A stretch of DNA of 64,000 nt from Leucothrix mucor DSM 2157 (GTDB lineage: Bacteria; Pseudomonadota; Gammaproteobacteria; Thiotrichales; Thiotrichaceae). Made by a program: the position numbers and the translations under genes. Below, one piece after another: positions 8,995 to 18,882 of the stretch. Each line of letters opens with the position of its first letter. Position 1 is the stretch's first letter. The stretch lies in the NCBI RefSeq assembly GCF_000419525.1, contig NZ_ATTE01000001.1, forward strand, positions 496,001 to 560,000, given 5' to 3'. The notes under the pieces are model-generated. The model searched no databases. It was not told the DNA's origin and was given only the letters and a program-made list of their open reading frames with translations.

Positions 8995-9471
8995 TTAGTG
9001 GTAACTCAGTGGCTTGTCGCCCATTGCTACACTATCCATCCAAATATAAGACGCCTCAGAATCTGGCTGATTAAGCAGCAGCATTAGGATAACCCATTTC
9101 AACTTGTTTAAGTCGAGATCAACATCTTTAAGCTCTAGAATTCGATCGATCGCCCGCTCACGCATTTCATGAGTCAGTACTTTAGACTGCTCCAGAAACA
9201 TCAGGTAGCTTTGGCATTCAAAGTTTAGCCAGCGAGATTCATAGCGGGAAAACACACGCAAGCTACCAGGGCTTGGCTCGCGAATATAGACTTCGCTTTT
9301 ATCCGCCAGGCTCTCCAGCCAGTCAAACGCTTTGCTTATGTCGTTATTCGGGAATCCTGCTTCTTGCAGATAATGATGGAGAGCAGCTTTATTATGGGTC
9401 ACGTTGTCTACTTCAGAATAATTTTCAAACAGGTAAAAAAGCACGTCCAGTGTATTTTCTTTGGTGTTCAT
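8995..9471 (-). CDS. smg: Smg family protein (DUF494)
   Basis: A 158-residue cytosolic protein of the Smg/DUF494 family, whose molecular role is not established. The family signature is the opening NTLDVLFYLFENYSE, followed by helical segments and a conserved AIDRILEL stretch. Its position between dprA and topA is the standard proteobacterial context and supports the assignment. The start ATG is at 9471. No catalytic motif is visible. Confidence 0.9.
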   Translation of the reverse strand: MNTKENTLDVLFYLFENYSEVDNVTHNKAALHHYLQEAGFPNNDISKAFDWLESLADKSEVYIREPSPGSLRVFSRYESRWLNFECQSYLMFLEQSKVLTHEMRERAIDRILELKDVDLDLNKLKWVILMLLLNQPDSEASYIWMDSVAMGDKPLSYH

Positions 9472-9536
9472 AGTTGGGTAATTTTTCCATCCGCTGTGTT
9501 AAGCAAGGGTGAAAATTACGACCAAAAGAACACTAG

Positions 9537-10682
9537 CTACTCACGAATGCGCGTGTAACTACCCCGTCCATTGGCTGCAATTAAGCCCTGCAATTCCATG
9601 ACTAAAAGCATGGATGAAAGTGCAGCAGGGGTCAATCCCGTTTGTACGACTAATTGGTCTATTGATACCGGATCATAGCCCATTGCGTCCAGTAGTCGGG
9701 TGTTATCGTCATTTTGGGTGGTTTCGACCACTTCGGGTGCAACTTTTTCAGGCGTGCTTTCTGTGCTTAACAGCTGGCTTAGGTCAATTTGTGCGGCGAG
9801 ATCTTCCATCACGTCATGTGCTGTTTCAACCAACTTCGCGCCTTGGCGAATCAGTCGGTGGCAGCCACGGGCTAAGGGATTATGAATCGAACCCGGGATG
9901 GCAAACACCATGCGCCCCTGTTCATTAGCGTAATCAGCCGTAATTAAGGAACCGCTACGCTGGGCTGCTTCAACCACTAAAGAGCCGAGGCTTAAGCCGC
10001 TAATAATACGATTACGTCGCGGGAAGTTATTGGCATGTGGCGCGGTGCCAATAGGGTTCTCGCTGACCAAGGCACCCGTTTCGGCTATTTGATGGGCCAA
10101 CTCACGGTGTTTGGCGGGATAAACCCGGTCCAATCCGGTGGCAGTGACTGCAATGGTGGCGCCGTTATCTGCCAAAGCGCCACGATGCGCCTCACCATCA
10201 ATACCCATGGCCAAGCCACTGGTCACACAGAGACCCGTGTTGGCAAAGTATCGGGCAAATTCAAAGGCGTTATTCTTGCCGCCGGGAGTAGGGCTACGGC
10301 TGCCAACAATAGCAATCTGCGGATCACTCAATAGTGAAACATTGCCATGTACATATAATAGAGGTGGCGCAGCACTAATCTGCTTTAGCAATGCAGGGTA
10401 TTGCGGGTCATTAATCGTAATCAGGTGATGGTTGTCTTTTTCCAGCCATAGGAGGTCTGGTTTGGATTTATCCTGATCGATCGACCGAATGGAGTCTGCT
10501 TGTTTGTCGCTTAGGCCAGCTTGTTTCAAATGATTGCTGTTAGCGGCGAGCACGGCTTCCGGATCGCCAAAGTGGCTGAGAAGTTTATGAAAGGCTTGGC
10601 AGCCAATGCCCGGAGCCCGCCAAAGCGAGATCCAGGCTGATAGCGATTGAGATGTCATCGAAGCATTTGGCCTGTAGGTCAA
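9537..10682 (-). CDS. dprA: DNA-processing protein DprA
   Basis: Binds incoming single-stranded DNA and loads RecA during natural transformation. The 381-residue protein has an N-terminal SAM-like region (WRAPGIG), the Rossmann-like core with GSRSPTPGG and SGLAMGIDGEAHRGAL, and RNRIISGLS. The C-terminal winged-helix DML1 domain (about 320-381, DPVSIDQLVVQTGL) is present. The start is uncertain. TTG at 10682 overlaps the stop of the LysM gene and has AGG 6 bases upstream; ATG at 10658 (MTSQSLSAW) would remove 8 residues. Other competence genes are not in the window, except that type IV pilin-like genes appear further on. Confidence 0.93.
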   Translation of the reverse strand: MTYRPNASMTSQSLSAWISLWRAPGIGCQAFHKLLSHFGDPEAVLAANSNHLKQAGLSDKQADSIRSIDQDKSKPDLLWLEKDNHHLITINDPQYPALLKQISAAPPLLYVHGNVSLLSDPQIAIVGSRSPTPGGKNNAFEFARYFANTGLCVTSGLAMGIDGEAHRGALADNGATIAVTATGLDRVYPAKHRELAHQIAETGALVSENPIGTAPHANNFPRRNRIISGLSLGSLVVEAAQRSGSLITADYANEQGRMVFAIPGSIHNPLARGCHRLIRQGAKLVETAHDVMEDLAAQIDLSQLLSTESTPEKVAPEVVETTQNDDNTRLLDAMGYDPVSIDQLVVQTGLTPAALSSMLLVMELQGLIAANGRGSYTRIRE

Positions 10683-11878
10683 GGGTTACCTATTTTATAC
10701 CCATTTTTCACAGCGTGTTGAGACTTTGTAATCAGCGCATAACTTAGGCGATCACTCACACTGTAAACCACGGCATGAGCAATTTTCTCAGGCGGTAGCG
10801 TCAACTTATCACCGGCGGCAACATAGCCTTTGTTCTCTTGCGGATGTGGATCGGCAATAGAACGGCCCGGTTGATAAACACCAACAACATAGCCAGGCTT
10901 GATTCCGTCACGTTTACCCTTATTAATAGTAATAATCATACTGGTGCCGCTAATGTGGGTGGCGTCGTATAGGCTCATTACGGTACCGCGGACCTTATGT
11001 CTGGGGATTTCGATTCGGGTATTAAGAATGCTGTCGTGATTGCTGATATTAAACAAGCGATCACCCACGCGAACTCCGCGCTTCATATCCATCAAGCGAG
11101 CCGTAGAAATAGGGCCGGCTTTTTCTATTTGAGCTTGAGCGCCATAGCTGACTTCATAGCCAAGGTGTTCACCGGTCTCTGGGTCACTCATTGGCTTGCC
11201 TTTGGAGAATACCGCGTATCGCTCTAAGGCTTGTCCGTTCAGGTTCTTAATGTAGATATTGGAATCAACATCCATTAGTAAATGTTCACTCTGACCATCA
11301 ACAATATACGGTGCATTTTTGATGGTTGCCTCATCCAATACCCGAGGCCAAGACAAGAAAGGCGCGAGGGTTGAAATAGGCTCACCGGTGCCGTCGGTCC
11401 GTTCGATACGGATAGTCGGCGACATTCTGTCACTAATAGTGACGGTATCAGGACCGCGAACTGCTTTCGGGCCGCGATATATGTATAATACGTCGCCCGG
11501 ATAAATAAGGTGTGGATTGTTGATGCGTTGGTTTTTGTCCCAAATTTCCGGCCAAAACCAAGGGTCTTTGAGGAATTTGTTGGCGATTCCCCAGAGTGTA
11601 TCGCCTTTGCGAACTTTGTAGCGCAATGGTGCATCGCCTTTCAGTGTTCCTTTGGTTCGGGTCACTGTGCGCTTAACTTTAGGGTTTTGGGAATTGATTT
11701 CGGCGGCGCTTGGCGGCATGCCATAGGCGTCGTCATACTGTCCGTTATCGGAGCTAGCGCTGACTCGGGACGGTGAAGAAAGATTTTTTTTAATTGTGTC
11801 TTTGTCGCAGCCTCCTAGTAAAATGGAGCTCAGCACGATAACAGAGGTGAAAACCTGTCGTGAGATGGTGAAAGACAT
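10679..11878 (-). CDS. LysM-domain lipoprotein
   Basis: A 399-residue predicted lipoprotein. The signal peptide ends in the lipobox LLGGC, so Cys24 or so is the lipidated residue; Asp follows it, which in E. coli would favour inner-membrane retention. A LysM domain at about 85-135 starts YKVRKGDTLWGIANKF and ends GDVLYI, predicting peptidoglycan binding. The remaining 250 residues have a beta-rich family region (SYALITKSQHAVKNGYKIG at the end) seen in the LysM proteins beside dprA in many gammaproteobacteria; their function is unknown. The gene is divergent from def, with 95 bases between the starts. Confidence 0.85.
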   Translation of the reverse strand: MSFTISRQVFTSVIVLSSILLGGCDKDTIKKNLSSPSRVSASSDNGQYDDAYGMPPSAAEINSQNPKVKRTVTRTKGTLKGDAPLRYKVRKGDTLWGIANKFLKDPWFWPEIWDKNQRINNPHLIYPGDVLYIYRGPKAVRGPDTVTISDRMSPTIRIERTDGTGEPISTLAPFLSWPRVLDEATIKNAPYIVDGQSEHLLMDVDSNIYIKNLNGQALERYAVFSKGKPMSDPETGEHLGYEVSYGAQAQIEKAGPISTARLMDMKRGVRVGDRLFNISNHDSILNTRIEIPRHKVRGTVMSLYDATHISGTSMIITINKGKRDGIKPGYVVGVYQPGRSIADPHPQENKGYVAAGDKLTLPPEKIAHAVVYSVSDRLSYALITKSQHAVKNGYKIGNP

Positions 11879-11973
11879 AATTTGCCCTCTCGTTCTTATT
11901 CGTTATTATGTTCGGGCTATAGTATCTTAGGGGATATTAAGCACGCATGAATTTCAGACTTACGGTAATTTAA

Positions 11974-12480
11974 ATGGCAGTTTTAAAAGTATTAAGCTAT
12001 CCCGATGCCCGACTACGCACAAAGGCTGTGCCTGTCGATGTGGTTGATGATGAGGTGCGCGGCATCATGGATGATATGCTCGAAACCATGTATGACGCAC
12101 CAGGGATTGGCTTGGCTGCAACGCAGGTTAATGTGCATCGGCAAATTGTAGTCATCGACCTCTCTGAGGATAAAGATGAACCGTTGTATTTGGTTAACCC
12201 TAAAATCATTGCTAAATCGGGCAAAGAAGTGTCTGAAGAAGGCTGCTTATCTGTGCCTGAGTATTACGCGGAAGTTGAGCGTGCCAGTGAGGTTACGATC
12301 AGTGCATTGGGGCGCGATGGTAAGCCGTTTGAGTTGGAGGCAGAAGGCTTATTAGCTGTTTGCATTCAGCATGAAATGGATCACTTGCAGGGTAAATTAT
12401 TTGTGGATTATTTGTCGCCATTAAAGCAGCAGCGAGTTCGCAAAAAGCTGGAAAAGATGGCTAAACAGGGTGCGTTATGA
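11974..12480 (+). CDS. def: Peptide deformylase
   Basis: Metalloenzyme that removes the formyl group from nascent N-terminal methionine. The 168-residue protein shows all three motifs: GIGLAATQV (motif 1), EGCLSVPE with the metal-binding Cys (motif 2), and HEMDHLQG with the two His ligands and catalytic Glu (motif 3). Its stop overlaps the start of fmt (ATGA), the classical def-fmt operon, which pairs formylation and deformylation. The divergent LysM gene suggests the promoter lies in 11879-11973. Confidence 0.97.
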   Translation: MAVLKVLSYPDARLRTKAVPVDVVDDEVRGIMDDMLETMYDAPGIGLAATQVNVHRQIVVIDLSEDKDEPLYLVNPKIIAKSGKEVSEEGCLSVPEYYAEVERASEVTISALGRDGKPFELEAEGLLAVCIQHEMDHLQGKLFVDYLSPLKQQRVRKKLEKMAKQGAL

Positions 12481-13421
12481 GTGACCGCTTGCGGCTGATC
12501 TACGCTGGAACTCCTGATTTTGCAGTGCCGGCTTTACGCGCTTTGTTAGACTCTGAGCATGAAGTCGTGGCTGTCTATACGCAGCCAGATCGCCCGGCAG
12601 GTCGTGGGCGTAAGTTGCAACCCGGCCCGGTTAAACAGGTTGCAATGGATGCGGGTATACCTGTTGAGCAGCCCCTGAATTTTAAAGAAGCAGAGGCACG
12701 TGAGCAGCTAGCAGCTTACAATGCCGACGTCATGATCGTTGCTGCTTATGGTTTGATCCTGCCACAGTCAGTATTGGATACGCCACGCTTTGGTTGCTTA
12801 AATATACATGGCTCACTATTGCCTCGTTGGCGTGGTGCTGCACCAATTCATCGCGCCATTCAAGCGGGTGATCAAGAGACTGGTGTCACGATTATGCAAA
12901 TGGCCGCTGGTTTAGATACTGGCGATATGTTGTATAAAACCTTCCGCCCGATTGGTCCACAAGATACGTCGGAAACTATACACGATGGTTTAGCGGCAGA
13001 TGGTGCTGAAGCGTTGCTGGTAGTATTAAATCAATTGCAAGCTGGCGAATTAAAGCCAGAAGTGCAGGACGAGTCATTGACTTGTTATGCCAGCAAGCTA
13101 ACTAAGGCTGAGGCAGAGATCGATTGGTCGCAATCTGCGGTAGAAATTGATCGTACCATCCGCGCATTTAATCCGTGGCCAATGGCCTATACGCAGAAAA
13201 ATGGTAAGCCATTGCGTTTGTTGATGTCATCGGTGGCTGAGGGTGAAACAGTCACTGCAGCACCGGGTACTGTATTATCAGAAGATAAAACAGGTATCAG
13301 AATTGCCACGGGTGAGGGAGTATTGCTCCTCACGCGCTTACAACTTCCCGGCGGAAAAGCATTGTCGGTTACTGAATTTCTAAATGGCCGCAGTTTGGCC
13401 GGAGAGCATTTCCCCTCATGA
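12477..13421 (+). CDS. fmt: Methionyl-tRNA formyltransferase
   Basis: Transfers a formyl group from 10-formyl-THF to Met-tRNA(fMet) for initiation. The 314-residue enzyme has the N-terminal formyltransferase fold ([19 protein letters not shown]), the folate-site signature [18 protein letters not shown], and the C-terminal OB-like domain. It overlaps def and rsmB by 4 bases each, so the three are translationally coupled. Confidence 0.97.
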   Translation: MSDRLRLIYAGTPDFAVPALRALLDSEHEVVAVYTQPDRPAGRGRKLQPGPVKQVAMDAGIPVEQPLNFKEAEAREQLAAYNADVMIVAAYGLILPQSVLDTPRFGCLNIHGSLLPRWRGAAPIHRAIQAGDQETGVTIMQMAAGLDTGDMLYKTFRPIGPQDTSETIHDGLAADGAEALLVVLNQLQAGELKPEVQDESLTCYASKLTKAEAEIDWSQSAVEIDRTIRAFNPWPMAYTQKNGKPLRLLMSSVAEGETVTAAPGTVLSEDKTGIRIATGEGVLLLTRLQLPGGKALSVTEFLNGRSLAGEHFPS

Positions 13422-14704
13422 GTCAGAAAAACCCACGCGCAATAGCGGCTTTAATGCTGGAAAAAGTGATTTACGGCGGTACGTCTTTAAGTCAATTGCT
13501 GACAGAAGACAGTGCCAGTGATCCGATGGTTCGCGACCTGTGCTTCGGTACTCTGCGTTGGCATGAGCGGCTCACCGCTATCTTAGATATCTTGCTAACC
13601 AAATCATTAAAGTCAAAAGATAAAGACGTTGAGTGTTTATTGCGAGTTGGTCTGTATCAGGTGTTATATCAAAGTGCGCCAGAATATGCAGCGGTTAATG
13701 AAACCGTTGCAGCCGTCAAAGGCTTGAGAAAGCCATGGGCGGTGAAGTTTGTTAATGGTGTACTAAGAACATTCTTGCGTCGTAAAGAGTCTGTTCTTCA
13801 CCAGATTGAAGAGATTGAAACTGCGCATTATGCCTTTCCTCAATGGCTGTTAGATTCTGTGCGCGAGGCTTGGCCTGAGCAGTGGGAGTCGGTATTAAAG
13901 CAAAGCAATGAACGTGCGCCGATGACTTTGCGAGTGAACTTATCGCAGAATACTCGGGATGAATATCAGGCGATGCTACAGGCTGAAGATATTCAAAGTA
14001 CAGTCCATCCCCTAGTTCCATCGGCATTGATTTTAGAAAAACCAATGTCGGTGTTTGAGCTGCCGGGCTTCAATGAAGGCTTTGTCTCGGTGCAAGATGC
14101 CGCCGCTCAGCTAGCGGCGTTTTTATTGGAGTGTGAGCCGGGCATGCGAGTGCTGGATGCTTGTGCAGCGCCGGGTGGTAAAACCGGGCATATGCTTGAG
14201 CACACCGCCAATATCAAAGTGGTTGCAGTTGAAAACACCGAAATGCGTTTGTTGCGCATTGGTGAAAATCTGGAACGTTTAGGCTTAGAGGCTGAGATTG
14301 TACTGGCGGATGCCGGAGAGCCTGGTGAGTGGACAAAGCCTGGCTTTGATCGAATCCTGCTTGATGCACCATGCTCCGCAACTGGCGTAATTCGTCGCCA
14401 TCCGGATATTAAGGTGTTACGTTGGCAAGAAGATATTGCCGAGTTACACATTCAGCAGCACAAACTTCTAAACACCATGTGGGATTTGCTGAATTCTGGC
14501 GGGCGCATCGTTTATGCGACCTGCTCAATTCTTCCTTCTGAGAATGAGGCAGTGGTTGCCGCGTTCTGTGAGTCACATCCGGATGCGCAAGTGCAGCCTA
14601 TTGTTGACGTAGAATGGGGGATCGCACAGCAGTACGGACGTCAGGTTTTACCCGGTGTCGATGCCATGGATGGCTTTTATTACGCAGTCATCCAGAAAAA
14701 ATAG
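13418..14704 (+). CDS. rsmB: 16S rRNA (cytosine-967-C5) methyltransferase
   Basis: SAM-dependent m5C methyltransferase of small-subunit rRNA. The 428-residue product has an N-terminal NusB-like RNA-binding domain (about 1-140) and a C-terminal Rossmann methyltransferase. Motifs include DACAAPGGKTGHML (SAM), DAPCSATGVIRRHPD and YATCSILPSENE; the two Cys residues are the catalytic and release cysteines of the m5C family. The def-fmt-rsmB order is widely conserved. Confidence 0.95.
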   Translation: MSQKNPRAIAALMLEKVIYGGTSLSQLLTEDSASDPMVRDLCFGTLRWHERLTAILDILLTKSLKSKDKDVECLLRVGLYQVLYQSAPEYAAVNETVAAVKGLRKPWAVKFVNGVLRTFLRRKESVLHQIEEIETAHYAFPQWLLDSVREAWPEQWESVLKQSNERAPMTLRVNLSQNTRDEYQAMLQAEDIQSTVHPLVPSALILEKPMSVFELPGFNEGFVSVQDAAAQLAAFLLECEPGMRVLDACAAPGGKTGHMLEHTANIKVVAVENTEMRLLRIGENLERLGLEAEIVLADAGEPGEWTKPGFDRILLDAPCSATGVIRRHPDIKVLRWQEDIAELHIQQHKLLNTMWDLLNSGGRIVYATCSILPSENEAVVAAFCESHPDAQVQPIVDVEWGIAQQYGRQVLPGVDAMDGFYYAVIQKK

Positions 14705-14713
14705 TAGGAAGCC

Positions 14714-15286
14714 ATGAACATCAAAAACACATTGAAACACTTTTTATTGGTGTTTTTGCTGCTTATGCCATTTGCCTCGAAATCAGAGGAGGATGGCATT
14801 TTCTTTACACGCTATGCCTTACATAGCGTGGATGCCGCGAATAATGTGTATTTGGTCAGCGCGCAGTTGGATTATCGTTTATCTAAATACTTAGAGCAGG
14901 CGCTATTGAATGGCGTGCCAATTAAAGTCAGTATTGTACTTGGTCTTGGAAAACAGCGTAGTTGGTGGTGGAATGAGGCCGATAGCCTTAGCACCATTAG
15001 CTATCAGGTAAAGTACCACGCCTTAAGCCAGCATTTTCTACTGACGCGCTATGACACCAATGAAAATTGGAACTTCCGCTCGCTCTCAGCGACCCTTCGC
15101 AAAATGGGTAGTATCGTCAATTACAAGCTCCCTCCACTTCCTGAAACAGTAAAAGAGGGTGGCTACTACATTTATATGGGTGCCCAAATGTCGCCAGCGA
15201 CACTGCGCCTTCCGCTGCGTATTCAGTCGTTATTTAGCGATGATTACAGTCTAAGTAGTGAGGTCGTCTCATGGCCATTACCGTAA
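14714..15286 (+). CDS. DUF4390 family protein, probably exported
   Basis: A 190-residue protein with an N-terminal signal peptide (hydrophobic HFLLVFLLLMPFASKS). The rest is mixed alpha/beta with the family-like stretch LDYRLSKYLEQALLNGVPI and a C-terminal RIQSLFSDDYSLSSEVVSWPL. It matches the DUF4390 proteins that sit between rsmB and ntrY in many proteobacteria. The function is unknown. AGGA precedes the ATG, and the end overlaps ntrY by 16 bases, suggesting coupling. A periplasmic partner of the NtrY sensor is conceivable from context only. Confidence 0.8.
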   Translation: MNIKNTLKHFLLVFLLLMPFASKSEEDGIFFTRYALHSVDAANNVYLVSAQLDYRLSKYLEQALLNGVPIKVSIVLGLGKQRSWWWNEADSLSTISYQVKYHALSQHFLLTRYDTNENWNFRSLSATLRKMGSIVNYKLPPLPETVKEGGYYIYMGAQMSPATLRLPLRIQSLFSDDYSLSSEVVSWPLP

Positions 15287-17493
15287 GAATCTTACTGTTT
15301 CAGGTTGCACCGGTGGCGATGATCGCCATACTACTAGGTGTCTCGCTCACTATCTTAAATATTTCAACACAAGACCCAGATGCCGAAGGTGATATGATTT
15401 CTTGGCTGGCGCCATTGAATATCGCCATATTAGGAATGCTGAGTTTTTTGGTGTTGTTCAACCTGTATCAGGCGATTACTCGTTTGCGAACGCAGCAGGC
15501 CGGATCGCGCTTTACTTTACGCTTGATGTTGGCTTTTTCGGTGTTGACCATTCTCCCTGTGTCGATCGTCACTTATTTCTCTATGAATTTTTTGGGTGAC
15601 CGGATTGATAGTTGGTTTAATTTCAAAATTGAAGGCGCATTAGATGACTCGCTGGATCTGGCCCGTAATGCCCTTGATGTTCGGATGCGTCAGCATTTAT
15701 ATGATATCGAAAAGGTTGCCCGGGAGATAACCGTTAGCGACCCAATCGACTTTGATAATATTGTCGATGCTCGTATGCAGATGCTGGGTGCCTATGAGAT
15801 GGTGCTGCTAGGTAAGAATAAACGGGTGTTGGTTTATAGTGGTGATAGCTCAGAAATCGGCACCATTTTCCCGCATTTTCCAGCTGATGAGATCACGCGT
15901 ACACTCTCACGTCGTGGTTATATGTATCGGATGGAATATACCGATAACAGTAGTCTATACTCGAGGGTAGCGATCACTTTGAAGACAGGGCCGACGGCTG
16001 AAGCCATGATTCTGACTGCCTTGTTCCCATTCTCTGATCGAGAGCGACTATTGTCCAGTAATGTGCAAGAAGCTTACGACCAATACCAGAATATTAACTA
16101 TCAGCGCAATCTGATTAAGAAGAGCTTTCGGCTGACCTTGTTTTTGATTATGGCCTTGTCAGTTTTGTTCTCGATTTGGGCCGCTTTTTTGTACTCGCGC
16201 AAGCTAACCAATCCGGTTAGGAAGCTATTGGAAGGTACCTTGGCGGTGGCCTCTGGAAACTTGCAGAAAAAACTGCCTGTTTCGGATAAAGACGACTTTA
16301 GCTTACTGGCCCGCTCCTTTAATACCATGACGACGCGACTGTCGGATGCACGTCATGAAAGTGAGCAAAGCCAGCAGCAAGTACAGCGCCAACATGACTA
16401 TCTGAATGTGGTGCTGGATCACCTGACGTCTGGTGTCATCACCATTGATGATCAAGGAATCATTCAACGTATTAACCGGGCGGCAGAGCATGTGTTGCAG
16501 GTGCCATTAGCAGACTTTATCAATCGCAGCTTATCGGGTGTTGGTATTCAGCATGAGGGCTTGCAGCCTTTATTAGAAGCGATTCGTCCGCACTTGGAGC
16601 GCGAAGAGAAAGAATGGCAATGTGAAGTGAGCTTGCTATTGCCTGCTGGTCGTCAGATGCTGGTCTGTCGTGGTGCTGCATTGCCCCCTTCGGCGGATGG
16701 CTCAAAAGGATATGTGCTGGTATTGGATGATATTACCGAAGTGGTACAGGCTGAGCATGAGGCGGCTTGGAGTGAGGTTGCACGCCGTTTGGCACATGAA
16801 ATTAAAAACCCGCTCACGCCAATTCGATTGTCAGCGGAGCGTTTGCAGCATCGTCTGCAACCTGAGCTGAGTGAAGACTCTGCTGACTTGTTAAAACGCA
16901 TGAGTCGCACCATTGTTAACCAGGTAGATAACCTTAAAGCGATGGTGGATGCCTTTAGTGAATATGCACGAGCGCCGGCATTGAAGTTACAGTCCGTTGA
17001 TCTGAATGCTTTGGTGACTGATGTTGCCGAGCTGTACAAGGTCAATGATCAGGTGATCAGTGTGCATGTTGAGCTGAGTCAAACGCCGGTGTTGTACCTT
17101 GACTCTGGGCGTATTCGCCAGCTGGTGGTGAATTTGCTGAAAAATGCATTTGAAGCCATTGATGTGGATAGTGAGGTTCGTGAGGTGCGAGTGTCTGTTC
17201 GTAGCAATACCTCGCGGGCGGGCCATCCGGAAGTTGAGCTCAGCGTTAGCGATAGTGGTCGGGGAATTCCGGCAGAGATTTTACCAAGCTTGTTTGATCC
17301 TTATGTTAGCAGTAAAAAGAAAGGCTCAGGCTTAGGCTTATCGATTGTGAAAAAAATAGTAGAGGAGCACTCAGGACGAGTGTTGGCTCGCAATAATGAT
17401 GATCATGGTGCCACGTTAAGTGTGTATTTTCCGGTAGAGACTGGGCCGGAATTAACCATCAGTAAACCCATTGAGGTTAAGAATGTCACTTAA
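15271..17493 (+). CDS. ntrY: NtrY-like membrane sensor histidine kinase
   Basis: Inner-membrane kinase of 740 residues. Three hydrophobic segments lie in the first 115 residues, followed by an extracytoplasmic sensor region (about 115-285) and another membrane helix (about 285-305). Then come a HAMP domain (about 306-360), a PAS-like domain (about 375-490), the HisKA box AHEIKNPLTP with the phospho-accepting His near residue 508, and the HATPase with NLLKNAFEA, DSGRGIP and GSGLGLSIVKKI. NtrY kinases are linked to nitrogen or redox and respiratory control; the signal here cannot be read. It overlaps ntrX. Confidence 0.92.
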   Translation: MAITVRILLFQVAPVAMIAILLGVSLTILNISTQDPDAEGDMISWLAPLNIAILGMLSFLVLFNLYQAITRLRTQQAGSRFTLRLMLAFSVLTILPVSIVTYFSMNFLGDRIDSWFNFKIEGALDDSLDLARNALDVRMRQHLYDIEKVAREITVSDPIDFDNIVDARMQMLGAYEMVLLGKNKRVLVYSGDSSEIGTIFPHFPADEITRTLSRRGYMYRMEYTDNSSLYSRVAITLKTGPTAEAMILTALFPFSDRERLLSSNVQEAYDQYQNINYQRNLIKKSFRLTLFLIMALSVLFSIWAAFLYSRKLTNPVRKLLEGTLAVASGNLQKKLPVSDKDDFSLLARSFNTMTTRLSDARHESEQSQQQVQRQHDYLNVVLDHLTSGVITIDDQGIIQRINRAAEHVLQVPLADFINRSLSGVGIQHEGLQPLLEAIRPHLEREEKEWQCEVSLLLPAGRQMLVCRGAALPPSADGSKGYVLVLDDITEVVQAEHEAAWSEVARRLAHEIKNPLTPIRLSAERLQHRLQPELSEDSADLLKRMSRTIVNQVDNLKAMVDAFSEYARAPALKLQSVDLNALVTDVAELYKVNDQVISVHVELSQTPVLYLDSGRIRQLVVNLLKNAFEAIDVDSEVREVRVSVRSNTSRAGHPEVELSVSDSGRGIPAEILPSLFDPYVSSKKKGSGLGLSIVKKIVEEHSGRVLARNNDDHGATLSVYFPVETGPELTISKPIEVKNVT

Positions 17494-18877
17494 AATGACT
17501 GAAAAACATCGTATTTTAGTAGTAGATGATGAGCCTGATATTCGTCAATTAGTCAGTGAAATACTGGAAGATGAAGGCTATCAGGTAGTGGTTGCAGAAA
17601 CCGCTGAACAAGCGCGTGAGCAGGTGCGAGTGAGTCGCCCTGAGCTGATCCTGTTGGATATCTGGATGCCGGGTGAGGACGGGATTTCCTTGCTCAAAAG
17701 CTGGTACGAAAGTGGCGTATTGCGTTGCCCAGTTATCATGATGTCAGGACATGGCACAATCGAGACGGCGGTAGAAGCTACTCGGTTGGGTGCTTATGAC
17801 TTTATTGAAAAGCCGCTTACTATGGCAAAGTTATTGCTGTCGGTTGAGCATGGCTTGCGCTCTAGTTTATTGGAGCAGGAAAACCGTGGATTAAAGCGTC
17901 AGGTACTCGCGCCGTCTGAGCCGATTGGTTCCAGTTCAACCATGCGTGAATTACGCCTACAAGCCGAGCGCATCGCTCAGTATAAAGATGTTGTCGTTAT
18001 TTTGTATGGTGAGTCAGGCGTCGGCAAAGAAGTTTTCTCGCGTTATATTCATGGTAAAAGTGAGCGTGCAAATAGCCCATTCGTGAAAGCCATTGTTTCC
18101 GCGCACAACCAGGAAAACTTCCTGAGTATGCTGTTTGGTAGTGAGCAGGATGGGCAGATTACACCCGGCTTAATGGATGAAGCACAAGGCGGTACTTTGT
18201 ATCTTTGCGATATTCCTACCTTGGATGAAGCCTCACAGGAAGCACTGCTGCTGACCTTGCGCGATAAGCAATATACTCGTGTTGGTGGGCGTACTAAGGT
18301 CGACTTTAGTGCAACCTTAATCGTCTCTGCGCAGCATGATTTGCGCGATGATGTTGATGCTGGCGTATTTTCAGAAGAGCTATTCTTTCGGGTCAATGTA
18401 GTGCCATTGTTGATTCCGCCTCTCCGCGAGCACCCTGAAGATGTAACGGAGTTGTTGAATTTCTATGTGGATCGTCTGATTGCATTAGATGGTTTGCCAT
18501 ACCGACATTTCTCAGTGTCTGCACAGAATTACCTGCGTAACTATCGTTGGCTAGGCAATATCCGCGAGCTGCGCAATTTAGTGCAGCGCCTGTTGATTTT
18601 GGGGACTGATACTGAAATCAATCAGGAGGAAGTGGAAGAGGTACTGGGTCGCAGTATTCCGATCTTTAGTCAGGGTATTGAGCAATTGCCTATTAGCTTA
18701 TTCGAGTTGCCATTGCGCCAAGCGCGTGAGCAATTTGAGCACGACTATTTAAGCTATCAGCTAGAGCAATGTAGCGGTAACGTTAGTCAACTGGCTGAAC
18801 GAGTTCAGATGGAAAGAACGCATTTGTACCGTAAAATGCGCTCGTTAAATATTGATCCAAAGCAGTTCGGCAAATAA
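17483..18877 (+). CDS. ntrX: NtrX-like response regulator with a degenerate sigma-54 contact loop
   Basis: Partner of NtrY, 464 residues. The receiver domain carries VVDDEPDIR and the phospho-acceptor Asp in LILLDIWMPG. The AAA+ domain has Walker A GESGVGKE, and a Fis-type helix-turn-helix ends the protein (VSQLAERVQMERTHLYRKM). The GAFTGA loop used to contact sigma-54 is absent: after MLFG the chain reads SEQDGQITPG and is several residues short. Walker B reads GTLYLCDI in place of the usual GTLFLDEI. This predicts regulation without sigma-54 activation, and perhaps without normal ATP hydrolysis. I chose ATG 17483, which has GAGG 6 bases upstream, over TTG 17471. Confidence 0.92.
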   Translation: MSLKMTEKHRILVVDDEPDIRQLVSEILEDEGYQVVVAETAEQAREQVRVSRPELILLDIWMPGEDGISLLKSWYESGVLRCPVIMMSGHGTIETAVEATRLGAYDFIEKPLTMAKLLLSVEHGLRSSLLEQENRGLKRQVLAPSEPIGSSSTMRELRLQAERIAQYKDVVVILYGESGVGKEVFSRYIHGKSERANSPFVKAIVSAHNQENFLSMLFGSEQDGQITPGLMDEAQGGTLYLCDIPTLDEASQEALLLTLRDKQYTRVGGRTKVDFSATLIVSAQHDLRDDVDAGVFSEELFFRVNVVPLLIPPLREHPEDVTELLNFYVDRLIALDGLPYRHFSVSAQNYLRNYRWLGNIRELRNLVQRLLILGTDTEINQEEVEEVLGRSIPIFSQGIEQLPISLFELPLRQAREQFEHDYLSYQLEQCSGNVSQLAERVQMERTHLYRKMRSLNIDPKQFGK

Positions 18878-18882
18878 GCCCG

